Shown: positions 16,717-26,140 of the stretch, piece by piece | Position numbering within the stretch: position 1 is the stretch's first letter | How the letters are laid out: each line of letters begins with the position of its first letter | Source of the DNA: Undibacterium sp. | GTDB taxonomy: Bacteria > Pseudomonadota > Gammaproteobacteria > Burkholderiales > Burkholderiaceae_D | NCBI GenBank assembly: GCA_030645915.1 | Contig: JAUSNO010000025.1 | Location: forward strand, 26,083-90,082 | Direction: 5' to 3' | Length of the DNA: 64,000 nt | Program-made: the position numbers and the translations under genes | The notes under the pieces: generated by a model | Databases searched by the model: none | What the model was told of the DNA's origin: nothing | Seen by the model: only the letters and a program-made list of their open reading frames with translations

Positions 16717-17781
16717 ATGAATACTTCCCGCCAAGTTGAAGTTGCGGTACTCATCGGGCGCTTTCAGCCCTTCCATAACGGCCACGCCAGCTTGCTACGC
16801 CTGGCGCTCGACACTGCGGCCAAAGTGGTCATCGTGATCGGTTCATCGTTCCACGCGCGTAGTACCAAAAACCCTTTCACCTGGCAGGAGCGCGCCACGA
16901 TGATCGCCGAGACCTTACCTGAGTCTGAGCGGGGCCGGGTCAGCTATATCGCCATGCGCGATTATTACGATGACACCCGCTGGACTGCCGCGGTATGCAA
17001 GCAGGTCGAATTGCATGCATCTGCGGCGCGGCACATAGCGCTGATCGGGCACTTCAAGGACGCGTCCAGCTATTACCTGCACCGCTTCCCGCAATGGCAT
17101 CTGATCGCCGTCGACGAGGCGCTGGACGTGGATGCGCTGAGCATCAATGCCACCAGTATCCGCAAGGTCTTGTTTGAAGCCGAGAACATCGACGTCTCGC
17201 TGGCGGTGATTGATCAGCATGTGCCGCTGTGCATACGGCAGTATCTGCGAGCTTGGTCCCTGTTACCGCACTACGCGGCGCTGGCGTCGGAACACGCGCA
17301 GTTGATGGCGTACAAGGCGACATGGAGTGGCGCACCCTACCCGCCTGTCTTTTCCACCGCAGACGCGGTCGTCAAGGCGGATGAGCATGTGTTGTTAATA
17401 CAGCGCGGCGGCTTCCCCGGCAAGGGCTTGTGGGCATTACCGGGCGGATTTATCGAGCAGGACGAGCGCGTGATTCAGGCGGCAATACGCGAGCTGCGCG
17501 AAGAAACCAAGCTCGCGGTATTAACCTCGACGCTGGAAAACGCACTGCTCGACGTCAAGGTATTCGATCACCCTGGCCGCAGCCAGCGCGGCCGCACTAT
17601 TACGCACGCGCACTTCTTTGATCTGAAAACAGAATACTTCCCGGACGTAGAAGGGGCTGACGATGCAGCAACGGCAAGCTGGGTGCCAATAGCCAATTTA
17701 AGGGCGATGGAAGAACATTTTTTTGATGATCACTTCCATATCCTCGATTGTTTTTTGGGTCTAACTATCAATGATGCCTGA
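16717..17781 (+). CDS. nadM: Bifunctional NMN adenylyltransferase / Nudix hydrolase
   Basis: This 354-residue enzyme fuses two domains. Residues 1-175 are a nucleotidyltransferase with GRFQPFHNGH near the start and INATSIRKVLF near the end, matching NadM, which makes NAD from NMN and ATP. Residues about 205-350 are a Nudix hydrolase of the ADP-ribose pyrophosphatase type with an intact catalytic box (GGFIEQDERVIQAAIRELRE, then ET). This fusion is a known target of NrtR, and it is the only intact enzyme left in the locus. The ATG has AATAGGAAAC just upstream. It is apparently still cotranscribed with the decayed upstream genes or uses its own weak promoter. Confidence 0.93.
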   Translation: MNTSRQVEVAVLIGRFQPFHNGHASLLRLALDTAAKVVIVIGSSFHARSTKNPFTWQERATMIAETLPESERGRVSYIAMRDYYDDTRWTAAVCKQVELHASAARHIALIGHFKDASSYYLHRFPQWHLIAVDEALDVDALSINATSIRKVLFEAENIDVSLAVIDQHVPLCIRQYLRAWSLLPHYAALASEHAQLMAYKATWSGAPYPPVFSTADAVVKADEHVLLIQRGGFPGKGLWALPGGFIEQDERVIQAAIRELREETKLAVLTSTLENALLDVKVFDHPGRSQRGRTITHAHFFDLKTEYFPDVEGADDAATASWVPIANLRAMEEHFFDDHFHILDCFLGLTINDA

Positions 17782-17800
17782 AGGGCAAAAACGCTGCGAA

Positions 17801-17890
17801 GGCATGCGCCAGCACGCAATATCCATGCGGGTTTGCAGGCATATAGGCTGGAAACCCGCATGGATAGTGCGCTCCGCCTAGTGCCAGGCC
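17801..17890. repeat. REP-like palindrome, copy E
   Basis: This is the clearest copy: ATATCCATGCGGGTTTGC and GAAACCCGCATGGATAGTGC form a long hairpin. It lies between convergent nadM and the next minus-strand gene. Its right flank GCTCCGCCTAGTGC is shared with copy H. Confidence 0.85.
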
Positions 17891-17920
17891 TACCTGTTTT
17901 GCATTCATCCGAGGTATTCC

Positions 17921-18157
17921 TTAACCATGCTTCCAGTCGCTTGCCCTGCGCTCGGATTTCCACAATACCCGCGCCACCACATGCGAGGGCACGCCGGCGG
18001 CGAGCATCATGACGGCACCGGCTTCCTTATCGACTAAAAACGCAGCGGCCAAGCCTTTGTTCACTTGTACCTCGACGTCGGCATTGGTCCGGACAGTCTG
18101 GGTCGCTCTATCCATCAACTCTGTTTTTACTATGGCATCTCTTGCACTGGCGTTCAT
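17921..18157 (-). CDS. Conserved small hypothetical protein, 78 aa
   Basis: I do not recognise a named family. The ATG at 18157 is preceded by GAGGGAAACATC, a strong ribosome-binding site, which decides the start over an upstream ATG at 18250. The sequence is helical: a polar N-terminal part (about 1-35), then KGLAAAFLVDKEAGAVMMLAAGVPSHVVARVLW, a mildly hydrophobic central helix pair without a clear membrane span, and a basic tail ending in KHG. It is transcribed away from pabB. Function unknown; the good initiation region is the main evidence that it is expressed. Confidence 0.55.
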   Translation of the reverse strand: MNASARDAIVKTELMDRATQTVRTNADVEVQVNKGLAAAFLVDKEAGAVMMLAAGVPSHVVARVLWKSERRASDWKHG

Positions 18158-18472
18158 GATGTTTCCCTCAAATGAAATTGGCGCGTATTCACCGTGACAG
18201 TCGGCAATCCCGATCAATTTTGCCTCTGGGCCAGACATAGCCCCCATCACCCCATAACGTTCACGTTCTCTTTTATGCCGGCAACGTAAAAATTGCCTGA
18301 TAACGATCCGATGGCGATCAGGCTATGCCGCCACCGACATCCTGTCGGTTCGCTGGCGTACATTACGCATATCAACACCAAATAAGGTACAGACCAAAAG
18401 CCTATTGCATCATTAGACAAGGAAACCTATCTGCGAGTAAACTTCAGGCCATCCGTCTTCAATGAATCTCTA

Positions 18473-20338
18473 ATGAAACACATCGTGTCGCCCGCTACCG
18501 GAATCAACCCGCTCCCAGCCCTTGCATCGGTGCCGTGTTTTGCCTTGCTTGATGATGCGCATGGCGAGTCGGCAGTCTCACGCCTGTACACAGAACTGAG
18601 CGAGATTTTGCTGTGCGCCGATGCCGCTGCCTGGCCCGCGTTTTTGTCTGCCGCGCAGGTTGCGCTGGAGGCCGGCTTGCATGCGGTTGCCTTGTTCTCG
18701 TATGAAACGGGAGCGCAGTTGCAGGCGATCATGCCTCGTGAGGAAGCGACTTTGCCGTCCCGCATCCTGCTGTTCAAGCGCTGCGACAAGCTCGATCAGG
18801 CACAGCTGAGTTCGTGGCTCGATGCGCAAGAGGCGCAGCCGGTTGCTGGTATTGCGGCCTTGCGCGCCAGCGTCGATGAGCAGCAATTTTCTGAGGCGAT
18901 TGCCGCCGTCAGGGATTACATTGCCGCTGGCGATACCTATCAGGTAAATTACACTTACCGCCTGCATTTTGACGCCTACGGTTCGCCCATTGCCTTATAT
19001 CGCCGTTTGCGCCAGCGCCAGCCTGTGCCTTATGGCGCGCTGATCTGCTTGCCTGACGGTGCGGCGGTGCTGTCGCTCTCGCCTGAATTATTCGTTCGCC
19101 ATCAGGCCGGCCGTTTGCTGGCGCGGCCGATGAAGGGCACTGCGGCGGCCAGCGGCGACGATGCAAGGGACCAAATCCTGTCCGCCGATCTGGCCAGCGA
19201 TAGCAAGAATCGCGCTGAGAATTTGATGATCGTCGATTTGCTGCGCAATGACCTCGGGCGCATTGCGCTGACGGGTTCAGTCACCGTACCGCGCCTGTTC
19301 GAGGTGAATCGCTTTTCCAGCGTGCTTCAAATGACTTCGACCATAGAAGCGGCTTTGCAGCCGCAGATGCGCCTGCCTGAAATCATGTCGGCCCTGTTCC
19401 CTTGCGGCTCTATCACCGGTGCACCCAAGCACCGCACCATGGCTATTATTCGCGAGCTGGAAACCGAGCCGCGCGGCATTTATACCGGGGCGATAGGCTG
19501 GTTTGATGCGCCCACAGGGCAAAATGGCGTCGGCGATTTCTGCTTGTCGGTACCGATCCGCACCTTGTCGCTGCAAGCACCGGATGAGGCAGGAATGCGC
19601 GCCGGGGTGATGGGGGTGGGTGCAGGTATCGTGCATGATAGTGTCGCCAAAGAAGAATACGCCGAGTGCCAGTTGAAGGCTAAATTCCTGACAGGACTGG
19701 CGCCGCAGTTTTCCTTATTTGAAACCATGCATGCGAGCAGGCCGGATGGCTGCCGCCACATGGCGCGGCACCTGCAGCGCTTACGCAACTCGGCACATTA
19801 TTTTGGCTTTCCCTTCAACGCTCAACTGATCACGCAGGCGCTGCAAGGCTTTTGCGATGATTTGCCGCCAGAAGGCGCATTCCGCCTGCGTTTGAGTTTA
19901 CATGCAGACGGCACGTTTACGCTCAATAGCGGTGGTTTGCATCCTCTGCCTGCCACGGTAAAAGTCTTGATCGCGCCGCAGGCAGCCAATGCAGATCCGC
20001 TTTTTTTACGCCATAAAACCAGCTTGCGCACGCAATATGACCACGCCTGGCAAGAGGCGGAAAAACAAGGCGCATTCGATATGCTGTTTTGTAACCGGCA
20101 CGGCAATGTGACCGAAGGTGGCCGTAGCAATCTATTCATCCAGCAAAACGGTCAGTGGTTCACACCACCTGTCAGCGATGGTTTGCTACCAGGTGTCATG
20201 CGCGCAGTGCTGCTGGAAGACCCGCTCATGCATGCGCTTGAAAAAAGCCTGACGCTCGACGATGTCATCCGGGCCGAAAAAATCATGCTGTGTAACTCTT
20301 TACGTGGAGCCTTCAAGGTGGACCTGATAGCGCCATAG
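18473..20338 (+). CDS. pabB: Fused aminodeoxychorismate synthase component I / aminodeoxychorismate lyase
   Basis: This 621-residue protein joins the two late enzymes of para-aminobenzoate synthesis for folate. Residues about 10-400 are PabB-type chorismate aminating domain: RPMKGTAA contains the lysine nucleophile, RAENLMIVDLLRNDLGRIA and GSITGAPKHRTMAIIRELE are the conserved chorismate-binding stretches. Residues about 410-620 are PabC-like PLP enzyme (fold type IV), with HKTSLRTQYDHAWQEA carrying the PLP lysine region and NVTEGGRSNLF. The fused form is common in betaproteobacteria. The glutamine amidotransferase partner PabA is not in the window. It stands alone with about 300 bp upstream that hold two small hairpins. 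Confidence 0.92.
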   Translation: MKHIVSPATGINPLPALASVPCFALLDDAHGESAVSRLYTELSEILLCADAAAWPAFLSAAQVALEAGLHAVALFSYETGAQLQAIMPREEATLPSRILLFKRCDKLDQAQLSSWLDAQEAQPVAGIAALRASVDEQQFSEAIAAVRDYIAAGDTYQVNYTYRLHFDAYGSPIALYRRLRQRQPVPYGALICLPDGAAVLSLSPELFVRHQAGRLLARPMKGTAAASGDDARDQILSADLASDSKNRAENLMIVDLLRNDLGRIALTGSVTVPRLFEVNRFSSVLQMTSTIEAALQPQMRLPEIMSALFPCGSITGAPKHRTMAIIRELETEPRGIYTGAIGWFDAPTGQNGVGDFCLSVPIRTLSLQAPDEAGMRAGVMGVGAGIVHDSVAKEEYAECQLKAKFLTGLAPQFSLFETMHASRPDGCRHMARHLQRLRNSAHYFGFPFNAQLITQALQGFCDDLPPEGAFRLRLSLHADGTFTLNSGGLHPLPATVKVLIAPQAANADPLFLRHKTSLRTQYDHAWQEAEKQGAFDMLFCNRHGNVTEGGRSNLFIQQNGQWFTPPVSDGLLPGVMRAVLLEDPLMHALEKSLTLDDVIRAEKIMLCNSLRGAFKVDLIAP

Positions 20339-20413
20339 AAAATTCATTTTATTGTTGGCATCTTGCTATTTGCTGGGGTAGTATAAGAAATTCCAGAGGC
20401 CACGATCAACATC

Positions 20414-22459
20414 ATGAATCAGACAAAATCTTCACCTTTCCGGCTTAAGTTTTTAGCGAAAGCGATCATTTTTTCGGTTCATATCGGCGTGTTGCAGTCT
20501 GCCGGGGCGTTCACGGTCTCAGATGACTTAAGCGATCTTTCGCTCGAAGATCTGATGAAGGTCGAAGTCATCAGTGCCTCTAAATTTGTCCAATCCTCCA
20601 GCCATGCGCCGTCCGCCGTTCAGGTTCTGACGGCCGAGGATATTCGTCGGCATGGATGGCGCACCCTGGCCGAAGCAATGGATAGCTTGCCCGGTCTTTA
20701 TGCCAGCACCGACCGCGCCTTTGGCTTTGTGGGCGCACGCGGCTTTATGGTGCCGGGCGATTACAACATGCGTTTCCTGCTGCTGCTAGACGGACAACCG
20801 CTCAATGACAATCTGTACGATCAGGCCAATCTGGGGCACGAATTTCGTGTCGATATGTCCCTGATCGAGCGCATAGAATATGTACCGGGGCCAGGTTCAT
20901 CCATTTACGGATCAAACGCCATGTTTGGCGTCATCAACGTCATCACACACAGCGCAAAAAAATTGCCTGGTCTGCGTGTCACGACACAATGGCAAGGCGA
21001 CGGCTGGCGCGAAGTTAACTTAACGGGCAGCCATCGCGTTGGTGATGCTGGCCCGGAGCTGGTTTTTTCGCTGAGCAGGGCGAATAAATCCGGACGCGAC
21101 CTGACCTATCCCGATGCCGTCGGCTTGACCACATCGGATGGCACCGGCTCAAAAAATGGCGTGACACATGATCTCGATAGCCTGCGTGTGACGCGTGCCT
21201 TTGTCGGGCTCAGGCAAGATGGTTTTGCCTTCTCTGCGTGGGCGGCACGACGCGACGTCCACCCGTCATCTGCCCTATATGGCAGCAATTTTGACGACGG
21301 CCGGTTGCACCTGATCGATTCAAGCTACGGGGTGACAGGTGCCTTCCAACGCGCTATCAGTGCCGATCTCAATGTCAATCTGCGGCTGGCCTATCAAAAG
21401 ATCACGTATCAGGGTGATGCGCCCTATTTTGACCAGAGTGCCGGCGCGTATGTCAACCGGGATCAGGCGCTTGGCGTCTGGTCATCCGGAGAGGCCAGAG
21501 TTTTATATACCGGATTACCTAAGCACAGGCTGATCAGCGGTCTTGATTTCCAATCGGATCACGATGCATTACAAAATAACGCCGATCTGAAAGTCGTCAT
21601 CAATAGTCCGATATCGGTGAATACCCGCGGTCATCGATACGGCATATATCTGCAGGATGAATGGAGATTTTTACCTGACTGGCGCCTCAACGCCGGCCTG
21701 CGCAGCGACAGTTATTCGCGCGGAGATTCCAACCTTAGTCCACGTCTTGCATTGATCTGGGATGCCGCAGAAAACACCACATTCAAACTGCTCGCCGGAC
21801 GAGCCTATCGCACCGCAAACGCATACGAAGCCGACTACGCGCGCAACCCCTACTACATCGCCAATCCACATTTGGCGTCAGAAACCATCCGGACCCTGGA
21901 AGCCGTAGGCGAATACCATATTGATGCTGGACAGGAACTCGGTCTCTCCGTCTTCGACTATAAGCTCAATAATCTGGTGCGTCAGGTCGATACCGGAAAT
22001 GGGGTATTTCAATACCAGAATCAAGCAGAAATCGCTGCCCATGGCTTGGAGATATTTCATAAGCTTCGCCGTAAAAATGGTCTCGATTTCATGAGCAGCA
22101 TCGCATTCAACCAAAGCCGTGATGCCAGGGGGCAGGAACTGGTCAATAGCCCGCACTGGATAGCCAAGTTGCGCTTGAGTAAGCCGCTCTGGAATGATGC
22201 CTTGATAGCGGCTGCCGAATTCAATGCAGTCGGCCCACGTACCATCGAGTGGCAGATTAACCGTAGTCAGCTGGGAACCCAGTCTCAGTTAAATCTGACA
22301 CTCACTGCAGCCCGTCTGGCACCAGGCTTAAGCGTGCAGCTGCGCGTGGTCAATGCGCTTGACAGGAAAATTGTCCAGCCAGCCTCTGACGAAGCACCGA
22401 CCATGACATTGCCAATGGACGGTCGCCAATGGCAAGTGGGCTTGAATTATGGCTTCTGA
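20414..22459 (+). CDS. TonB-dependent outer-membrane receptor
   Basis: This 681-residue protein has a signal peptide (about 1-32, ending SAGAF), a plug domain (about 55-160, with SAVQVLTAEDIRRHGWRTLAEAM and the conserved IERIEYVPGPGSSIYG) and a beta-barrel ending in an aromatic residue (VGLNYGF). The N-terminal LSDLSLEDLMKVEV resembles a TonB box region used by receptors of the group with LEDLMxxEV. The ligand is not evident. Its last codons overlap the next gene by 11 bases. The operon continues with a YfiR-like protein and a membrane GGDEF-EAL enzyme, so the receptor may feed a surface or periplasmic signal into c-di-GMP control. A ribosome-binding site (AGAGG) precedes ATG 20414. Confidence 0.92.
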   Translation: MNQTKSSPFRLKFLAKAIIFSVHIGVLQSAGAFTVSDDLSDLSLEDLMKVEVISASKFVQSSSHAPSAVQVLTAEDIRRHGWRTLAEAMDSLPGLYASTDRAFGFVGARGFMVPGDYNMRFLLLLDGQPLNDNLYDQANLGHEFRVDMSLIERIEYVPGPGSSIYGSNAMFGVINVITHSAKKLPGLRVTTQWQGDGWREVNLTGSHRVGDAGPELVFSLSRANKSGRDLTYPDAVGLTTSDGTGSKNGVTHDLDSLRVTRAFVGLRQDGFAFSAWAARRDVHPSSALYGSNFDDGRLHLIDSSYGVTGAFQRAISADLNVNLRLAYQKITYQGDAPYFDQSAGAYVNRDQALGVWSSGEARVLYTGLPKHRLISGLDFQSDHDALQNNADLKVVINSPISVNTRGHRYGIYLQDEWRFLPDWRLNAGLRSDSYSRGDSNLSPRLALIWDAAENTTFKLLAGRAYRTANAYEADYARNPYYIANPHLASETIRTLEAVGEYHIDAGQELGLSVFDYKLNNLVRQVDTGNGVFQYQNQAEIAAHGLEIFHKLRRKNGLDFMSSIAFNQSRDARGQELVNSPHWIAKLRLSKPLWNDALIAAAEFNAVGPRTIEWQINRSQLGTQSQLNLTLTAARLAPGLSVQLRVVNALDRKIVQPASDEAPTMTLPMDGRQWQVGLNYGF

Positions 22460-22985
22460 CTGGCGTTCAACAATATTCGCGATCATCTTTGCCCTGAGCA
22501 TGGGAGGCGAAGTGCTTGCGCAAGAAACCGCTCCTCAACCTGAATATAAGTTGAAAGCCTTTTTTTTATACAATTTTGCAGTTTATACAGAATGGCCCTC
22601 CTTACCAGCCGAGGCGATTGATTTCTGCATACTGGGCAAAGACCCTTTTGGCTTCTGGCTGGATGAAATCGAGCACAAGACCGCGCAAAAAAGAGCCATT
22701 CATATACGGCGCTTAAGCGAGAATGCCGATACAAAAGGATGCCATTTGTTGTTTGTGCCAGCGACAGAAAAAGACACCTACCATCGATTGGCGGCAACCA
22801 TCGCCCAGCAAGCCACGCTCACGGTGACGGATGCGCAACAGATGGACGAGAAGTGGCCGATGATCATGATCACGATGATCCCTGAAGGTGGTCGCTTTAC
22901 CTTTGACATCAACCAAAGTGCCGCCAAAACAGCGGGTCTTTCTTTTAGTTCCAAACTTCTGCATCTGGCGCGGAAGGTCAAGTAG
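22449..22985 (+). CDS. YfiR-family periplasmic protein (DUF4154)
   Basis: This 178-residue secreted protein has a signal peptide (about 1-24, ending VLAQ) and the DUF4154 pattern: YKLKAFFLYNFAVYTEWP, FCILGKDPFG, CHLLFVPATE and GGRFTFDINQSAAKTAGLSFSSKLLHLAR. In Pseudomonas YfiR binds and inhibits the membrane diguanylate cyclase YfiN in the periplasm. The same logic is likely here because the next gene encodes a cyclase with a periplasmic sensor. Cysteines at about 59 and 98 could form a redox-sensitive pair, as in YfiR. It overlaps the receptor gene by 11 bases and lies 19 bases before the GGDEF-EAL gene, so the three form one operon. Confidence 0.88.
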   Translation: MASDWRSTIFAIIFALSMGGEVLAQETAPQPEYKLKAFFLYNFAVYTEWPSLPAEAIDFCILGKDPFGFWLDEIEHKTAQKRAIHIRRLSENADTKGCHLLFVPATEKDTYHRLAATIAQQATLTVTDAQQMDEKWPMIMITMIPEGGRFTFDINQSAAKTAGLSFSSKLLHLARKVK

Positions 22986-23004
22986 ACAGACGGGAGACTC
23001 AGCG

Positions 23005-25107
23005 ATGAAAACCTGGATCGTCAAACGGCCACTTGAAAAAAAACTGATGCTGGTGAATTTGCTGGCCTTTGGCCTGGCATCGGCTTTTGCAGTCATTTTA
23101 ATCGTCGCCTATTTCTGGACCACCGCCCGCGCGGATCTTTTGCGTAACACAGAAATTACTGCACAGGTACTGGCGCAAAACAGCGCACCGGCGTTCTTGT
23201 TTGAAGACAGGAAAGCAGCCAGGGAAGTCATCAGTGCGCTTAGCCAGGATCAAAATGTTCTTGGTGCAGATTTATTTTTGCCTGACCACACCCTCTTTGC
23301 CTCGTACCGCCGAGATGGTATTTCGCCGGCGCTGTGGGAACAAGGCAAAGTGCCTGCCTCAACATCATCGGCACTCATCAATTCACACTTTTATGCGAGC
23401 TATCTTCTGGTCGTGGCGCCCGTGGTCGCAGAAGGGCAACCAGTTGGGGCGGTGCAGATCAGGGTTGATTTGAGCTCTACCTATCAACACATCTTTAACC
23501 TCGTCATCGTCGTTGTCATAGCAACCTTAGGCGCCGTGCTAGTCGCAGGATATTTACTGAAGAGATATTTGCGACGCATACTTGATCCAATCAATCAGCT
23601 GGTCGGCACCATGCATGATGTCTCCAGCAATGATGATTACACCCAGCGCATACTGGCGACGACGGACGATGAAATCGGCAAATTGATCGATAGTTTTAAT
23701 TTCATGCTGGAACAAATACAGCGTCGTGACGCAGCGCTTGGCAAAGAACTGGTGGAACGAAAACGTGCTGAAATCCAACTCGACCATATCGCTCACTACG
23801 ATAGCGTGACCGGCCTGCCTAACCGTCATTTTTTCAACCGGCACACTACAGGATTGGCGCAACTGCGAGGAAATCTTGACGCCAGTTATGCACTGCTGTT
23901 TATTGATCTTGATAATTTCAAGTACGTCAACGACACCTTTGGCCATAGCGTAGGGGATTTGCTGCTCATTGCCGTTGCCGAACGCCTGCAAAAAACCTTA
24001 CGTACCCGTGATTTGGTCGTAAGGCTTGGCGGCGATGAGTTTTCAGTGTTATTGGATAATCCAAAAAGTCTGGACGATGCCATCCGTCTGGCAAATAAGC
24101 TGTTGCTCATCATGGCGGCTCCATTTAGCTGCGACGATCACGAGTTTAATGTGGGTGTCTCTATCGGTGTTGCGATGATGCCCGATCACGTCAGCAAGTT
24201 TGAGGACTTACTCAGTTGTGCCGATGCGGCAATGTATGCGGCGAAAGCCTATGGGAAAAACAATGTGAAGGTCTGGCAGCCAGAAATGTCGAAACGGACC
24301 GCGCAACGGTTCACCATAGAGTCAGGTCTGCGGCACGCCATAGAAAATGGCGAACTGGAAGTGTATTACCAGCCTATTTTGTATCTGGCAAGCAATCGCA
24401 TTGCGGGAATGGAGGCGCTGCTGCGCTGGAAGCACCCGCTACTCGGATTTGTTTCCCCGGCAGAATTTATCCCTATCGCAGAAGAGAGTCAGTTGATTGT
24501 CAGTATCGGCGACTGGGTATTGCGACAAGCCTGCAGTCAGGCAAAAATTTGGGAGCAGCGCTTTGGAGAGTTGTTTATTGCGGTCAATGTTTCGGCAAGG
24601 CAGTTTCGTGATTCGGGTTTCGCGGATAACGTCGAACGCATCGTCAGGGAAACAGGATGTCCGCCACATATTCTCGAACTTGAACTGACCGAAACCATGC
24701 TGATGTCGCAGACCTCAGAGACGATGGCGATCCTGGAGGATTTATCCGGTCGCGGGTTTCAGTTGTCACTTGATGACTTCGGTACCGGGTATTCATCGCT
24801 GGCTTACTTAAAGCGCTTTCCTATCAATAAGCTGAAGATTGATCGCAGTTTTGTCTCTGACCTGCCGCACGACAAGGACGATGCCGCCATTGCCCAGGTG
24901 ATCGTGTCGCTGTCGCATCACATGGATATGCGCGTAGTAGCCGAAGGCATAGAAACGGTGGAGCAAGCGGAGTTTCTGAGAGAACTGGGCTGCACTTATG
25001 CGCAGGGTTTTTTGTTTAGCCAGCCTTTACCTGCCGCCCGCTTTGCTTTGTTTGCGGAGGCTAACTTAGCCCAAACTGAAGAAACCCAAGGAAGATGGCA
25101 CAATTGA
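23005..25107 (+). CDS. CHASE8-like/HAMP/GGDEF/EAL membrane c-di-GMP enzyme
   Basis: This 700-residue inner-membrane protein has a TM helix at about 16-37, a periplasmic CHASE8-like sensor (about 38-155), a second TM (about 157-180), HAMP (about 180-235), GGDEF (motif at 342-346, with an RxxD inhibitory site RTRD five residues earlier) and EAL (motif at 470-472, with DDFGTGYSS, LKIDRSF and AEGIET). Both catalytic domains look intact, so it could make or degrade c-di-GMP. Its architecture matches YfiN/DgcN with an added EAL. It is preceded by its likely periplasmic inhibitor and by a TonB receptor. ATG 23005 has GGGAG upstream; the longer open frame from 22888 lies inside the yfiR-like gene. 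Confidence 0.9.
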   Translation: MKTWIVKRPLEKKLMLVNLLAFGLASAFAVILIVAYFWTTARADLLRNTEITAQVLAQNSAPAFLFEDRKAAREVISALSQDQNVLGADLFLPDHTLFASYRRDGISPALWEQGKVPASTSSALINSHFYASYLLVVAPVVAEGQPVGAVQIRVDLSSTYQHIFNLVIVVVIATLGAVLVAGYLLKRYLRRILDPINQLVGTMHDVSSNDDYTQRILATTDDEIGKLIDSFNFMLEQIQRRDAALGKELVERKRAEIQLDHIAHYDSVTGLPNRHFFNRHTTGLAQLRGNLDASYALLFIDLDNFKYVNDTFGHSVGDLLLIAVAERLQKTLRTRDLVVRLGGDEFSVLLDNPKSLDDAIRLANKLLLIMAAPFSCDDHEFNVGVSIGVAMMPDHVSKFEDLLSCADAAMYAAKAYGKNNVKVWQPEMSKRTAQRFTIESGLRHAIENGELEVYYQPILYLASNRIAGMEALLRWKHPLLGFVSPAEFIPIAEESQLIVSIGDWVLRQACSQAKIWEQRFGELFIAVNVSARQFRDSGFADNVERIVRETGCPPHILELELTETMLMSQTSETMAILEDLSGRGFQLSLDDFGTGYSSLAYLKRFPINKLKIDRSFVSDLPHDKDDAAIAQVIVSLSHHMDMRVVAEGIETVEQAEFLRELGCTYAQGFLFSQPLPAARFALFAEANLAQTEETQGRWHN

Positions 25108-25136
25108 GTTAACCCACAGCACCCGGATTGCCGACT

Positions 25137-26066
25137 TCAGTTCTTTTCAGATGTTGCACTTGCTACCGGCAGTGTCGCTGACGTCAGGATTAAACGCATT
25201 GCGGTCAAAACGATTGCGCTGCCGATGACAGTGGACATACGTACCGGCTCGTGCAAAAACAGATAACCCCACAACATGCCAAATATGGGGATTAAAAATG
25301 TCACGCTCATGGCACGGGTCGGTCCGACCCTGCCAATCAAAGGAATAAAAATAATCTGTGCCAAGGCCGAAGAGAGCAAAGAAAGTGCGAGCAAACTGGC
25401 CAAGGCAATATTTGACGGCATGACGGCAGGTAGCGAAAACGGCAAGGCGGGTAACAGCATGAGACCGCCCATCGCCAGCGAACCACTCGCCATAGCATAC
25501 GGGTGTATCCCCGTACGTGCCGGTCCTTCCAAATCTGCATGCTGATGATCCCCTAATTTTTTCACGAGAATGCTAGAAATAGCATAAGACGCGGCAGCAA
25601 CAAGACATGCGAATGCCGCCAGTAAGGTTTGCAAATTAAGTAGTATTGTTCCTGCCCCGACCAAAACAGTGACACCAGTAATACCGAGTAAAAGACCAGA
25701 CAGCTTGCGCAAGGTCAGTCTGTCAGAAAGCCATAATATCGAAAACAGGGCACCGAAAAGCGGGGCTGTCGAATTGAGAACTGCAGAATAGGCAGATGGC
25801 AAATACTGCGCGGCAAAAGAAAAACAGCTAAATGGTAATGCCGCAGAAAAAAAACCCACCACAGCATAAAATTTGACATTGAGTCGCCACATCATCGGTA
25901 CACGATGCAAATACGTAAATAGCAGCAGACTAAATCCAGCCAGGGAAATCCGTAAAGTTGCCGTGAGAATGACGCCAATTTCCGGCACGGAAATGCGCAT
26001 GAAGATGAACGATCCACCCCAAATGGCGGCGAGAAAGATGAGTTTGGAAAGATCGGAGGGTGACAT
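25137..26066 (-). CDS. EamA/DMT family transporter
   Basis: This 309-residue inner-membrane protein has about ten hydrophobic helices in two repeats of the EamA (DUF6) type. AAIWGGSFIFMRI near the start and the second-repeat stretch around LSLLSSALAQIIFIPLIGRVGPTRAM are typical. DMT exporters move amino acids, nucleotides or drugs; the substrate here cannot be read from sequence. It is on the minus strand, convergent with the GGDEF-EAL gene. Its start is separated from the upstream moeB gene by a 168 bp MITE. Confidence 0.9.
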   Translation of the reverse strand: MSPSDLSKLIFLAAIWGGSFIFMRISVPEIGVILTATLRISLAGFSLLLFTYLHRVPMMWRLNVKFYAVVGFFSAALPFSCFSFAAQYLPSAYSAVLNSTAPLFGALFSILWLSDRLTLRKLSGLLLGITGVTVLVGAGTILLNLQTLLAAFACLVAAASYAISSILVKKLGDHQHADLEGPARTGIHPYAMASGSLAMGGLMLLPALPFSLPAVMPSNIALASLLALSLLSSALAQIIFIPLIGRVGPTRAMSVTFLIPIFGMLWGYLFLHEPVRMSTVIGSAIVLTAMRLILTSATLPVASATSEKN

Positions 26067-26140
26067 GGAAACTGGCAGGAAGCAGGCAAGCCTTCAATTG
26101 TAGCACTGCAGCGAAATTAACTTATTTCGCTTGAGATCCT

